64,000 nt of DNA, from positions 1 to 64,000 of the forward strand of contig NZ_LWKZ01000005.1 of NCBI RefSeq assembly GCF_001905005.1. Direction: 5' to 3'. The translations under genes and the position numbers were made by a program. The notes beneath the pieces are model-generated. The model did no database searches and had not been told where the DNA came from. It saw nothing but the letters and a program-made list of their open reading frames with translations. Positions 36,513-45,725 of this stretch are shown here, piece by piece (positions within the stretch are counted from its first letter, which is position 1; each line of letters starts with the position of its first letter). Source of the stretch: Streptomyces sp. CB02923 (GTDB taxonomy: Bacteria > Actinomycetota > Actinomycetes > Streptomycetales > Streptomycetaceae).

Positions 36513-36542
36513 CCGGGGGACTCGCGTGAAGAGCTCCCCCGG
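36513..36542 (-). other. Leader hairpin of the esx mRNA
   Basis: CCGGGGGA (36513-36520) pairs with TCCCCCGG (36535-36542), and CTC/GAG extends it. It lies in the predicted 5' untranslated region, about 35 bases before the start codon. Confidence 0.55.
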
Positions 36543-36570
36543 TCGGCATCTTCTGTTGACGCCTTCCGCC

Positions 36571-36600
36571 ACTTTAACCACTCCATACGCCTGTTCCCAA
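36571..36600 (-). promoter_or_regulatory. Promoter of the esx pair
   Basis: On the minus strand TTGGGA (36595-36600) is followed after 18 bases by TAAAGT (36571-36576). Transcription would start near 36564. It is the best promoter-like pair found in the ESX locus. Confidence 0.6.
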
Positions 36601-36613
36601 CAGCGGGTGGGCA

Positions 36614-36632
36614 GTTGTGACGCGATCACAAC
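36614..36632. promoter_or_regulatory. 19-bp palindrome upstream of the esx promoter
   Basis: GTTGTGA and TCACAAC arms, seven bases each and exactly complementary, flank CGCGA. The centre lies about 59 bases upstream of the predicted start, where an activator contacting RNA polymerase often binds. The arms resemble CRP-family half-sites, but the five-base spacer is one base short of the usual spacing. Confidence 0.55.
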
Positions 36633-36752
36633 AATGGCAACTGACCGACTCCGAAAGCCAATTCGATGGAAACGGACAGATGCCTTTCTTTCGGTCAAGC
36701 GTCTAGGTGAAGCTACTCACTCGGATGTGAAGGAGTGGTGAGGGTCCCGGGA

Positions 36753-38381
36753 TCAGGAGCTCTGCGGCTTCTTTGCGCTGCTGACGTCCAGCTCCGGCCC
36801 TTCGGACAACAGCTGCGACCACGCCTTGTCGACCGTCGGCGGATGCACGCCCTCGTATCCGAGGTGGATCTGCGCCTGGTCGCGGTCCTTCTCCGCGTTG
36901 CCCGCCTTGGTGGCGCTGTCATTGCTGCGCGGCACCGAATAGCGCAGGCCGGTGTCGGTCACCAGGAACAGCGTGCCCTCCTTGGCGGTACCCGTCACCT
37001 GCTGGTACAGCAGGCCGCTGCCGGGCGTCACGTACGAGGCAGAGCCGGCGGCGATGGCGGCCGGGTAGTCCTTGCCGACCCAGGTGGACATCTTCGGTAC
37101 GGCGCCGTCGAAGCCGAGCGCCTTGCCCGCGCCGTTCGCGTAGTCCGTGCCGGTGCCGTGGTAGACGCTGCAGGCGACGCCGGCGCCCTTGCCCGCGTCG
37201 CCGATGCCGGAGCTGCGCTGCGTCGCGGCGGCGTTGGCCATCGTGACGGCCTCGGAGGGCCACAGGGCCGTGCCGGGGAACTCGGACATGAACTGGACGA
37301 CCTGGTCCTTGTCGTCACGCTTGGGGGTGATGCTGTCGGTGGAGACCTTGACCGCGTCCATCTTCTCGCCGCCCTTGTTCACGGCGGTCGCGTTCGGCCC
37401 CTCCAGCAGCAGCTTGGCCTGGAAGTTCGAGACCTTCTCCAGGCCGCCGGCGGTCACGACGTACTTCTGGCTGTCACCGGCCTGCAGGACGTTGCCGATG
37501 ACGCTGTACTTGCTCGGCACCCCCTCGACGGCCGCGCGCGTGCCGGCCTTTTCCACGCGGGGCATCGTGAGCGGCATCTGGCTCTTGATGAGGGTGTTCA
37601 TCCATTCGGAGGTCACCTGCTGCGGCTGTGCGTCCCCGAAGATGACCTGGCGCAGCTTGTCGTCCTGCTGCTCCTTCAGCTCCGGCGAGGGGGCGTGGCC
37701 GGCGAGGGCGTCGAACTTGAAGGCCACGCCGTTCTCGTCGACCAGGTACTTCTCGCCCTGCGGGTCCTGGACGTACAGCGCCTGGTGCAGGTCCAGCTTG
37801 CCGTGGTCGAGCACCTTGGCCTTGTCCTTGCCGCCGAGGACGAACACGGCCTGCTGGGACTTGCTGTTCTCGCCGCTGCCCGGACGGTCGCACACCGCCC
37901 AGACCTTGGGGGCGCCGGCCTCCTTCTCGGAGGGCAGCCGGTCGGGGGCGTACGGGATTCCGATGGCCGGACCGTGCGGGATTTTCCCGTCGAGTTCCTC
38001 TTCCTTCACCTTTACGACCTGAAACTTCTTCGGATCGAGAAGGAGTTTGGCGGAGGCCAGGTTGAGGATCGGGTGGAGAAGTTTCTGGTTGCTTCCGTTT
38101 TCGCCCTTGCTGTTCAGGACGACATAGCGGGTGGTGGACTTGTCGCCGACGATGACGTTTTGCGCCGGCGTGTCCCAGCCCTTCGGCGCCACCGGCTTGA
38201 GGATGCCGCAGGCACCGAAGCCCACGGTGACCACCAGGCCGAGCAGGATGCTCGGGAGCACCGCCTTGAGCGGCCGCGGCGCGCTCTCGATCGAGCCGTT
38301 CGGCAGCGGCTTCAGAAATGCCGCAGTCGTCCGCTTTCGAGCGAACGAATACGCATTCAGCTCGTCCCGACGTGATGCCAT
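36753..38381 (-). CDS. eccB: ESX membrane-periplasm protein EccB
   Basis: 542 residues. N-terminal cytoplasmic helix beginning ASRRDELNAYSFARKRT, the EccB hallmark; one membrane helix (about 42-62, LPSILLGLVVTVGFGACG); then a large outer domain with repeat structure and two cysteines (VWAVCDRPG and GVACSVYHG) likely to form a disulfide. EccB anchors the complex on the outer side. The ATG at 38379-38381 is chosen because the family starts here; the frame is open for hundreds of codons upstream only as a shadow of eccE. Divergent from eccE. Confidence 0.92.
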   Translation of the reverse strand: MASRRDELNAYSFARKRTTAAFLKPLPNGSIESAPRPLKAVLPSILLGLVVTVGFGACGILKPVAPKGWDTPAQNVIVGDKSTTRYVVLNSKGENGSNQKLLHPILNLASAKLLLDPKKFQVVKVKEEELDGKIPHGPAIGIPYAPDRLPSEKEAGAPKVWAVCDRPGSGENSKSQQAVFVLGGKDKAKVLDHGKLDLHQALYVQDPQGEKYLVDENGVAFKFDALAGHAPSPELKEQQDDKLRQVIFGDAQPQQVTSEWMNTLIKSQMPLTMPRVEKAGTRAAVEGVPSKYSVIGNVLQAGDSQKYVVTAGGLEKVSNFQAKLLLEGPNATAVNKGGEKMDAVKVSTDSITPKRDDKDQVVQFMSEFPGTALWPSEAVTMANAAATQRSSGIGDAGKGAGVACSVYHGTGTDYANGAGKALGFDGAVPKMSTWVGKDYPAAIAAGSASYVTPGSGLLYQQVTGTAKEGTLFLVTDTGLRYSVPRSNDSATKAGNAEKDRDQAQIHLGYEGVHPPTVDKAWSQLLSEGPELDVSSAKKPQSS

Positions 38382-38597
38382 TGTTGCTTTCTCTCCCCGC
38401 CTGTCGGATCCACCGTGGACCGCCCCCGGCACTCGGGCCGCAGCGCCCTCTACTATGCCGTGTGTCGATCGACCCGTACGGTACGGGTGCCACCTTCCGG
38501 TGCACCAGTCTCGACGACGGTACCGAGGCCGGGAAGACATACCGCTCAGAGGCACAATGCTCGGAGCAACACCACCAGTAGAGGAGCAGGCCGGGGG

Positions 38598-39977
38598 ATG
38601 TCCAGCGCCACCAGGGCTCGACGCCGCAATGGGCGGCAGCAACAGCAACAGCCTTCCGTTGCGCCGCAATACGCGGGAAATGCGGGCCAAAACGGTATAG
38701 CTCCGGGCAATGGAGGAAATCAGGATCGTGCAGCGGCGGACCGGCCGGCCGGTCCGGTGGCTCCCCGGCTGCGCGCGCAGGCCGGAAACATCGGCGGCGT
38801 CCGCGTCCAGCAGCTTGCGATCATCGAAATCGCCGCGGCGCTGGTGCTGGTGGGATGGGCGATCCACCCCGTCGCCCTGACCGTCGCGGCGGTACTGGCG
38901 GCGGTGCTCGTCGTCTTCGCCCTCGGCCGTCGCCGGCGCATCCCGCTGCCGGAGTGGATCACGACCGTGCGTGCGATGAAGCGCCGTGCCAAGCGGAGTG
39001 GTGCGGCCGCGGGCTCCGGCGGCGTCGACCCGGCCTTCGCGCCGCTGGTGGAGTGCGACCCGGCGCTGCGGACGTACGAGTACACCGACGCCGAGCAGCG
39101 CGCGATCGGATTCGTCGGGGACGGTACGTTCCTGACCGCCGTCGTTCAGTTGGAGGGACGCGACGAGCCGCTGCGCCCGGCGAGCGGCAGCCGCCCGCTG
39201 CCGATGGACGTGCTGCACACCGCGCTGGACGTGGAGGACATCCACCTCGAATCGGTGCAGTTCGTCCAGTACACCCAGCCCGCCCCGGCCCCGCACCTGC
39301 CCGAGCAGGCCGTCGCCGCCCGCTCGTACGCGCCGCTGCAGGCACAGACGAAGACCCCGGCCCTGCAGCTCACCTGGATCGCGCTGAAGCTGGACCCGGA
39401 GCTGTGCGCGGAGGCCATCGAGGCCCGCGGCGGCGGTCTCGACGGCGCGAAGCGGTCGCTGCTGCGCGCCGCCGACCAGCTCGTCAGCAGGCTCTCCGCG
39501 CACGGCGTACGGGCCAAGGTGCTCGCCGAGCGCGAGGTGGTGGCCGCGGTGGGCACCGCGGTGTGCGTCAGCCCGCGGGCCGCGAACGGCGCGATGGGCC
39601 GCGACGGCCGCGCCGCGCGCCGCATCCAGGAGACGGTCCGCGCGATGCGCTGCGACGACCGCTGGCACACCACGTACTGGATCGGCCGCTGGCCCCAGCT
39701 CGGCCAGGGCGGTACGCCGCTGGCGGGCGTCGTCCAGCTGCTGAGCAGCACCCCCGCGATGGCCAGCACCTTCTCGCTGACCGCCTCGCACGGCAGCGGC
39801 CGGGCGCCCGCCATCTCGGGCTACGTCCGCCTCTCGACCCGCAGCGAGAACGAACTGAGCGCCGCACAGGGCGAGTTGGAGCGCCGTTCCGGCTCCGTGA
39901 AGGTCGGGCTCGTACGGCTGGACCGTGAGCAGCTCCCCGGTCTCCTGGCCACGCTCCCCCTCGGAGGTACCCGCTGA
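38598..39977 (+). CDS. eccE: ESX secretion protein EccE
   Basis: 459 residues. A Gln/Asn/Gly-rich N-terminus (1-60) leads to two adjacent membrane helices (about 75-93 and 95-110) and a soluble cytoplasmic domain with the EccE features AQTKTPALQLTWIALKLDP and DDRWHTTYWIGRWP. EccE stands at the periphery of the type VII complex. The ATG follows GAGGAG and a G-rich run. Its stop overlaps the next start as TGATG. Confidence 0.85.
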   Translation: MSSATRARRRNGRQQQQQPSVAPQYAGNAGQNGIAPGNGGNQDRAAADRPAGPVAPRLRAQAGNIGGVRVQQLAIIEIAAALVLVGWAIHPVALTVAAVLAAVLVVFALGRRRRIPLPEWITTVRAMKRRAKRSGAAAGSGGVDPAFAPLVECDPALRTYEYTDAEQRAIGFVGDGTFLTAVVQLEGRDEPLRPASGSRPLPMDVLHTALDVEDIHLESVQFVQYTQPAPAPHLPEQAVAARSYAPLQAQTKTPALQLTWIALKLDPELCAEAIEARGGGLDGAKRSLLRAADQLVSRLSAHGVRAKVLAEREVVAAVGTAVCVSPRAANGAMGRDGRAARRIQETVRAMRCDDRWHTTYWIGRWPQLGQGGTPLAGVVQLLSSTPAMASTFSLTASHGSGRAPAISGYVRLSTRSENELSAAQGELERRSGSVKVGLVRLDREQLPGLLATLPLGGTR

Positions 39978-40825
39978 TGGCGACGCCCACCTACCAGCCC
40001 CGCGCCACTCCGAGCAGCGACGGCTGGCGCAATCCCCCCATCGGCGGCGCCCCCGCGGGCGGCGGGCGGCGGCTCTCGCACGAGCCCCGTCCCGACGAGC
40101 GGCAGTCGGCGGCCACCGGCCCGCGCCCGCAGCCGGGCTTCGGCCTGCGCGGTCCGCGGCGCAGCCCGCACGTCCTGACGCCGGAGTCGCTCGGTTCGCT
40201 GTCCCTGCCGGTCGCCGAGGACGGCGTCGTCATCGGCATCGACCCGCAGAACCAGCCCGCGGTACTGAGCCTGCTGCGGCCCAGTCCTCTCGAAGTGGTG
40301 CTGGTGGGCAGCATGTGGCTGGCGCAGGTGCTGGCGCTGCGTACGGTCGCCACCGGCGCGCGGGTCGCGGTCGAGACCGCGCGGCCGCCGGCCTGGGCGC
40401 AGATGGCGCAGGCCGCGGGCGGCGGGCAGCAGTGCGTCTCGGTCCACGACGTACGGCAGATCGCGCCGCAGGGCGCGTCGGTCTCCAGCCCGGTCCTGGT
40501 CGTACGGGACATGGGCGCGCGGCCGCCGCGCAACCAGCTGGCGCCCGGCCCCTGGCAGTCCGTGCTGACCGTGCTGCCCTTCCTGGGCCCGCGGTCGCCG
40601 CAGCTGCTGGCCCGCGCCGACCTGGTCTGCCTGCAGCGGCTGTCACCGGAGGAGGCCGAGGTCGTGACGCGCATCATGCGGCTCCCGGCGCAGATCGGCG
40701 GGGTGCTGCCGACCCTCAGCGACAACGCGATGCTCTGGTGCACGCGCGACAACCACCAGTTCGTGATGACGCAGCCCACCGACGCGGAGACGAATCTGCT
40801 GGGCGGGCCGCGGCGCATGGACTGA
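39977..40825 (+). CDS. ESX-locus protein, possible inactive EccC-like ATPase fold
   Basis: 282 residues, translationally coupled to eccE. After a Pro/Arg-rich N-terminus (1-65), residues about 80-130 (GVVIGIDPQNQPAVLSL, then PLEVVLVGSMWLAQVLALR) follow the strand-loop-helix pattern of a FtsK-type nucleotide site without its GKS motif. A later strand SPVLVVRDMG sits where Walker B would be, and ADLVCLQRLSPEEAEVV resembles late EccC strands. I infer a degenerate ATPase relative; an unrelated fold is possible. No signal peptide or membrane helix. Confidence 0.6.
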   Translation: MATPTYQPRATPSSDGWRNPPIGGAPAGGGRRLSHEPRPDERQSAATGPRPQPGFGLRGPRRSPHVLTPESLGSLSLPVAEDGVVIGIDPQNQPAVLSLLRPSPLEVVLVGSMWLAQVLALRTVATGARVAVETARPPAWAQMAQAAGGGQQCVSVHDVRQIAPQGASVSSPVLVVRDMGARPPRNQLAPGPWQSVLTVLPFLGPRSPQLLARADLVCLQRLSPEEAEVVTRIMRLPAQIGGVLPTLSDNAMLWCTRDNHQFVMTQPTDAETNLLGGPRRMD

Positions 40826-41222
40826 CGAGAGCGGCAAGCGATACACGTACAGCGCGGGCTTTCGCGGGTACCTCTTAGGGGGTGTCCGCGGGCCCGCGCG
40901 AGTGCGTCGTACACGCGGCCGCGCGCCGGGGTCCGCGGCGGGCCGTCCGCACACGGGCGCGGTGAACGGGCGCACCACCGGTGTGCCGCGGTGCGCCGCC
41001 GGGTTGCCAAGACGAGATGCCGTCGACTGCCGTTCGAGGCCGACTGTTGATTAGTCTGTATTGGAGAGCCGCAAGAGCACACCGGCGGCTGCCGATACGG
41101 GGATGGAGACAGTTAGTGTTGGCGCTACCCGGGGTGGTGTGGTCCGACGTCCGCTACATCCGATCGATCCGCCTGTATCCGGTCCTGCCGTTCAGGTGCG
41201 TTTCAGTACACCAGGAGGCACA
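40826..41222. other. Intergenic region ahead of the EspI-like gene
   Basis: About 400 bases. The first half is extremely GC-rich with several overlapping short inverted repeats (40880-40960). The second half has TAGTCT (about 41050) and TAGTGT (about 41113) boxes that could be -10 elements, but neither has a clear -35. No gene seen. Confidence 0.4.
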
Positions 41223-44200
41223 GTGAGGGAGCAGGAGGCTTTCCGTCCGGACGGGAACGATCCTGACGACGACCAGTCCGAGTTCGATCTGACGGGTGAA
41301 TTCAAGATCGACTTTGCGGCTCCGGCCTGGTACGCCAGCAACGACACCAGCGGCGGCGGTCCGGCCGCGGCCGCCCCGGCCACACCTCCCGCCGCCACGC
41401 CCTCCACGCCGCCGACCGGCGCGCCGCTGACCGGGCCCGCGCAGACGGGACCCGGCCAGGCCGCCCCGCAGAGCGGTCCGGCCCAAAGTGCCCCGCAGGG
41501 CGTGCCGCAGGGTGCTGCGGCGCCGCCTGCCGCCCCTCCCGGGTTCCCGACGCTGCGCCCCGACGACGGTGCCGCCAACGCCGCTCCGGCGCCCGTGCCC
41601 ACCGCGCCGCCGGTTGCGCCCACCGCCCCGGCTCCCCTCGCACCCACGCCGCCCGCTCCCGCTCCCGAGCCGGTGGCCCCCGTGACGCCGCCCGCGCCGG
41701 TCGCCGAAGCCGCGCCGGAAATGCCCGCCGAACCTGCGGAGTCCGACGCACCGGCAGGTACGCCCGCCTCCGGGAACGCCGGGAACGTACGTGCCGGTCG
41801 CGGCGTCGACCCGTCGGCGTCCTTGTGGGACGACGACCCGGCGCCCGAACCGGCCCCCGCGCCCGCTCCGGTGGAGGCCGCGCCGGTCGCCGATGCACAG
41901 CAGGCCGACGAGGCGGGCCGTACCGACGGCCCCGCCGAGGCCGAAGGCGAGGCACCGGTCGCCGCGCCGCAGCCGCCCGTACAGCAGCAGCCTGTGGAGC
42001 AGCACCCGGCCCCGGACGCCCAGCAGCAGTCGGAGGCCGTGCAGCAGGACGTACCGCAGGAAGCTCCGCAACAAGCCGCATCTCAGGGGCAGTTGCCGCA
42101 GCAGCAGATGCCGCCACAGGCCGCGCCTCAGGTCGCGCCTCAGGCCGCGCCTCAGGAGCAGTCGCCGCAGCAGATGCCGCCGGAGCAGATGCCTCAGCAG
42201 CAGGGGGCTCCCCAGCAGGGCGCGCCCTGGGGTGCCGCCGCCGGGCAGCAGGCAGGTGCGCCTGCGAACCTGCCGCCGCTGCCTCCGGAGTACCAGCCTG
42301 CGGACCCGCGGACGGGCCAAGCTCAGCAGCCGCAGTACCAGCAGCAGGCCGCCCAGCAACAGGCGCAGCAGCAGGCGTACGCACAGCAGCAGCAGCCCCA
42401 GCCGTACCAGCAGCAGGCCGGCTACCCGCAGCAGCACGCCCAGCCCCAGCCCCAGCAGCAGGCACCCCAGCAGGCCCAGGCTCAGGCCGCGTACGGATAC
42501 CCGCAGCCCGCCTACGGCTACCCGCAGCAGCAGTACCCCCAGCAAGGCGCCCCGATGCCGCAGCAGGCACCGGCCGACCCCAACGCCGCTGCCGCGCAGG
42601 GCGGTTACGGCTACCCGCAGCAGGCCCAGCCCCCGCAGCAGGCGCCTCAGCAAGCACCCCAGCAGGCTCAGCAGCAGGCCGGTTACGGCTATCCGCAGCA
42701 GGGTGCCTACGGCTACCCACAGGCCGCCCAGGGCTACCCGCAGCAGGCCGCGCCCGCCCAGCAGCAACAGCAGTACCCCGGGTACGGCCAGCAGCAAGCA
42801 CAGCCCCAACAGCCGCAGCCGCAGGCACAGCAGCCCCAGGCACAGCAGCCGCAAGCCCACCACCCCCAGCAGGCTCAGCACCCCCAGCAGCAACAGCCCC
42901 AAGTACAGCCCCAGGTTCCGCAGCAGCCCCAGGCCCCCACCCCCGTCCAGGGTGCCGACCCGAACGCCGCTGCCAACTACGCGCAGTACTCGCAGCCGGG
43001 CCAGCAGCAGCAACAGCAGCGGGCCGCCCCCGGCGCGCCCCTGGGTTACAGCGCCGCCGTCGAGCTGACCTCCGACCGCCTGCTCCGCAACCAGCCCAAG
43101 AAGAAGAAGCCGGGCGCCAACGCGCAGCCCTCGCGCTTCAAGCTGGGTGCGAAGAAGGAGGAGATGGAGCGCCAGCGCAAGCTGGAGCTGATCCGCACGC
43201 CGGTGATGTCCTGCTACCGGATCGCGGTCATCTCCCTCAAGGGCGGTGTCGGCAAGACCACGACGACGACCTCGCTGGGCGCCACGCTCGCCTCCGAGCG
43301 GCAGGACAAGATCCTGGCCATCGACGCGAACCCGGACGCCGGCACGCTCGGCCGCCGGGTCCGCCGCGAGACCGGTGCGACCATCCGTGACCTGGTGCAG
43401 GCGATTCCGCAGCTGCACAGCTACATGGACATCCGCCGGTTCACCTCGCAGGCGCCGTCCGGTCTGGAGATCCTCGCCAACGATGTGGACCCGGCCGTCT
43501 CGACGACGTTCAACGACGACGACTACCGGCGCGCGATCGACGTCCTCGGCAAGCAGTACCCGATCATCCTCACCGACTCGGGCACGGGCCTGCTCTACAG
43601 CGCGATGCGCGGGGTGCTGGACCTCGCCGACCAGCTGATCATCATCTCCACGCCGTCGGTGGACGGCGCCTCCAGTGCCAGCACCACGCTGGACTGGCTG
43701 TCCGCGCACGGCTACGCCGACCTCGTACAGCGCGGTATCACGGTGATCTCCGGGGTCCGCGAGACCGGCAAGATGATCAAGATCGACGACATCGTGTCGC
43801 ACTTCGAGACGCGGTGCCGCGGTGTGGTCGTGGTCCCGTTCGACGAGCATCTGGCCGCCGGTGCCGAGGTCGACCTGGACATGATGCGTCCCAAGACCCG
43901 TGAGGCGTACTTCCACCTGTCCGCGCTGGTGGCCGAGGACTTCTCCCGGACCCAGCAGGCGCAGGGCGCTTGGCAGGACCCCGCTCAGCAGCAGATGCAG
44001 CCGGGCGACCCGAACGCCCAGCAGCAGTACGGGCAGCAGCAGTACGGGCAGCAGTACGGCCAGCAGGCGTACCCGCAGCAGCCGGGCCAGGAGGTGCCGG
44101 GCCAGCAGCCCGCCGGGTACCCGCCGCAGCAGGGCGGCTGGACTCAGCAGCCCCAGCAGCCCCAGGGCCAGCAGCCGCCGCCCGGCTGGCAGCAGCAGCC

Positions 44201-44276
44201 TCCAGACGCGCCGCAGCAGCCCGCCCAGCCCGGACTCCAGCCGGGGTGGACGCAGCAGCCCCCGCCGCAGCAGTAA
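41223..44276 (+). CDS. EspI-like MinD/ParA-family ATPase with Gln-rich regions
   Basis: 1017 residues. An acidic N-terminus ([18 protein letters not shown]) is followed by Ala/Pro-rich sequence (about 50-230), then a Gln-rich region (about 245-605) with many YGYPQQ and PQQAQQQ units. The ATPase domain starts near 665 with the deviant Walker [15 protein letters not shown] (K673) and includes [15 protein letters not shown] second Gln/Tyr/Pro tail ends the protein. Proline-rich N-terminus plus MinD-like ATPase matches EspI of mycobacterial ESX-1, where it modulates secretion. The GTG at 41223 has an ideal AGGAGG; upstream codons are not supported. Confidence 0.82.
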   Translation: MREQEAFRPDGNDPDDDQSEFDLTGEFKIDFAAPAWYASNDTSGGGPAAAAPATPPAATPSTPPTGAPLTGPAQTGPGQAAPQSGPAQSAPQGVPQGAAAPPAAPPGFPTLRPDDGAANAAPAPVPTAPPVAPTAPAPLAPTPPAPAPEPVAPVTPPAPVAEAAPEMPAEPAESDAPAGTPASGNAGNVRAGRGVDPSASLWDDDPAPEPAPAPAPVEAAPVADAQQADEAGRTDGPAEAEGEAPVAAPQPPVQQQPVEQHPAPDAQQQSEAVQQDVPQEAPQQAASQGQLPQQQMPPQAAPQVAPQAAPQEQSPQQMPPEQMPQQQGAPQQGAPWGAAAGQQAGAPANLPPLPPEYQPADPRTGQAQQPQYQQQAAQQQAQQQAYAQQQQPQPYQQQAGYPQQHAQPQPQQQAPQQAQAQAAYGYPQPAYGYPQQQYPQQGAPMPQQAPADPNAAAAQGGYGYPQQAQPPQQAPQQAPQQAQQQAGYGYPQQGAYGYPQAAQGYPQQAAPAQQQQQYPGYGQQQAQPQQPQPQAQQPQAQQPQAHHPQQAQHPQQQQPQVQPQVPQQPQAPTPVQGADPNAAANYAQYSQPGQQQQQQRAAPGAPLGYSAAVELTSDRLLRNQPKKKKPGANAQPSRFKLGAKKEEMERQRKLELIRTPVMSCYRIAVISLKGGVGKTTTTTSLGATLASERQDKILAIDANPDAGTLGRRVRRETGATIRDLVQAIPQLHSYMDIRRFTSQAPSGLEILANDVDPAVSTTFNDDDYRRAIDVLGKQYPIILTDSGTGLLYSAMRGVLDLADQLIIISTPSVDGASSASTTLDWLSAHGYADLVQRGITVISGVRETGKMIKIDDIVSHFETRCRGVVVVPFDEHLAAGAEVDLDMMRPKTREAYFHLSALVAEDFSRTQQAQGAWQDPAQQQMQPGDPNAQQQYGQQQYGQQYGQQAYPQQPGQEVPGQQPAGYPPQQGGWTQQPQQPQGQQPPPGWQQQPPDAPQQPAQPGLQPGWTQQPPPQQ

Positions 44277-44330
44277 CAGCCGTCGCCGTCACCACGGCAG
44301 AAAACCGGACACAGCAGCCCGGAAAACAAC

Positions 44331-44362
44331 GAGGCCCGGCACTCTCCCAAGTGCCGGGCCTC
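44331..44362. terminator. Terminator between the EspI-like gene and ribF
   Basis: A perfect 13-bp stem (44331-44343 with 44350-44362, 6-base loop) in the 149-base gap between the two convergent genes. Confidence 0.85.
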
Positions 44363-44425
44363 GCCCCGTTCTTCAGCGGCCCCGTTCCCGCGGCGAACGC
44401 CGCGACGGCCGTCGTCGGCCGGCCG

Positions 44426-45382
44426 TCAGCTCCCGGCCTCGGCCGCCCCGATCAGTTCGCGTGTCTCCTTCACGTCGACCGCCATCCGTTCCAGCAGCCC
44501 GTCGAGCGTGTCGAACTTCTCCATCCCGCGGAGGTAGGCGTAGAAGTCCACCGCGACGTGCAGGCCGTACAGTTCCAGGCCGACGCGGTCGATGGCATGG
44601 GCCTCGACGGTCCGTGCCGTGCCGTCGAACTGCGGGTTGGTGCCGACCGAGATCGCCGCCGGCATCTTCTCGCCGTCCGCGTGCAGCCAGCCCGCGTACA
44701 CCCCGTCCGCGGGGATCGCGGTGTGCGGGAGCGTCTCCACGTTGGCCGTCGGGAAGCCCAGCTCCCGGCCGCGCTGGGCACCGCGTACCACGACGCCCTC
44801 GACGCGGTGCGGCCGTCCCAGGACCTCTCTCGCGCCCGCGACGTCGCCCTCGGCGACCAGCCGCCGGGTCAGGGTCGAGGAGAACGGCTCGCCGCCGCCC
44901 GCCGTCCCGCGCTCGAACAGGTCGACGACCTCGACCGCGTAGTCGTACGTGCCGCCCAGCTCGGTGAGGGTCTCCACGGTGCCCGCCGCCTTGTGCCCGA
45001 AGCGGAAGTTCGGTCCTTCGACGACCAGCTTCGCGTGCAGCTTGTCGACCAGGACCTTGACCACGAAGTCGGCCGGGGCCAGCTTCGAGAACTCCTTGGT
45101 GAACGGCAGGATCAGGACGGCGTCCACGCCGAGGCGCGCCATCAGCTCCGCGCGCCGCTCGTGCGGCGCCAGCAGCGGCGGGTGGGTGCCGGGCCGTACG
45201 ACCTCGCTGGGGTGCGGGTCGAAGGTGACCACCACGGCCGGTACGCCCAGCTCCCGGGCGCGCGCCACCGTCTTCCCGATGATCAGCTGGTGCCCGCGGT
45301 GCACGCCGTCGTAGGAGCCGATGGTGACGACGCTGCGTCCCCAGCCCTCGGGGATGTCCTCCAAGCCACGCCAGCGCTGCAC
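44426..45382 (-). CDS. ribF: Bifunctional riboflavin kinase/FAD synthetase
   Basis: Phosphorylates riboflavin to FMN and adenylates FMN to FAD. 318 residues. The N-terminal nucleotidyltransferase domain shows GSYDGVHRGHQ (20-30) and VVTFDPHPSE; the C-terminal kinase domain shows LGFPTANV and VGTNPQFDG. The GTG at 45380-45382 has GAGGAG and gives the family N-terminus QRWRGLEDIP; a longer open frame of 33 codons is not supported. Last gene of the housekeeping block before the ESX locus. Confidence 0.92.
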   Translation of the reverse strand: MQRWRGLEDIPEGWGRSVVTIGSYDGVHRGHQLIIGKTVARARELGVPAVVVTFDPHPSEVVRPGTHPPLLAPHERRAELMARLGVDAVLILPFTKEFSKLAPADFVVKVLVDKLHAKLVVEGPNFRFGHKAAGTVETLTELGGTYDYAVEVVDLFERGTAGGGEPFSSTLTRRLVAEGDVAGAREVLGRPHRVEGVVVRGAQRGRELGFPTANVETLPHTAIPADGVYAGWLHADGEKMPAAISVGTNPQFDGTARTVEAHAIDRVGLELYGLHVAVDFYAYLRGMEKFDTLDGLLERMAVDVKETRELIGAAEAGS

Positions 45383-45666
45383 TGTGCCCGCTCCTCGCCA
45401 GAACTCTCGTCCGTCACTGCGCCGGGAAGAACCCGGTCGGATCCGGGCACCCTCGGCCTTACGCAGGTCTAAGACTGCCATGCCTCGCGCATCGCTTCGC
45501 GGGAAGGGTCACCTCGCCTCCGCGGAGTGCGGCGCCCGGAGGTGCGCGTCGCGCTGTCGCGGCCCGCGCGTGTCACCGCGCGCCGGAGCACACCGCGCCG
45601 CCCGCGCCCCGGCGTCCGCCGGGAGCCTCGCGGCACGCGTCCGCTGCTCCGCTCCCGCGGCTACGG
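45383..45666. other. Intergenic region between truB and ribF
   Basis: About 280 bases of very GC-rich sequence with several short inverted repeats. No FMN riboswitch pattern and no gene were recognised. It presumably holds the ribF promoter. Confidence 0.4.
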
Positions 45667-45702
45667 CGACGGGCGGTGCCATGGCCATGGCACCGCCCGT
45701 CG
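45667..45702 (-). terminator. 36-bp perfect palindrome after truB
   Basis: An uninterrupted palindrome centred between 45684 and 45685 (half-site CGACGGGCGGTGCCATGG). In RNA it would fold to a very stable hairpin 23 bases beyond the truB stop codon. It is probably the truB terminator. Confidence 0.7.
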
Positions 45703-45725
45703 TATGTGGTCAGAGGCGCGCCGCC

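Noticed and set aside
42000..43030. Possible minisatellite or CRISPR-like repeat array
   Set aside because: The repetition comes from Gln/Pro/Tyr codons in one open frame; there are no fixed spacers or constant repeat unit.
41154..43916. 920-codon minus-strand open frame with a long Leu-rich run
   Set aside because: The Leu-rich run is the complement of CAG-rich Gln codons in the EspI-like gene, not a membrane protein.
45383..45666. FMN riboswitch ahead of ribF
   Set aside because: No recognisable conserved FMN-aptamer segments were found in the gap.
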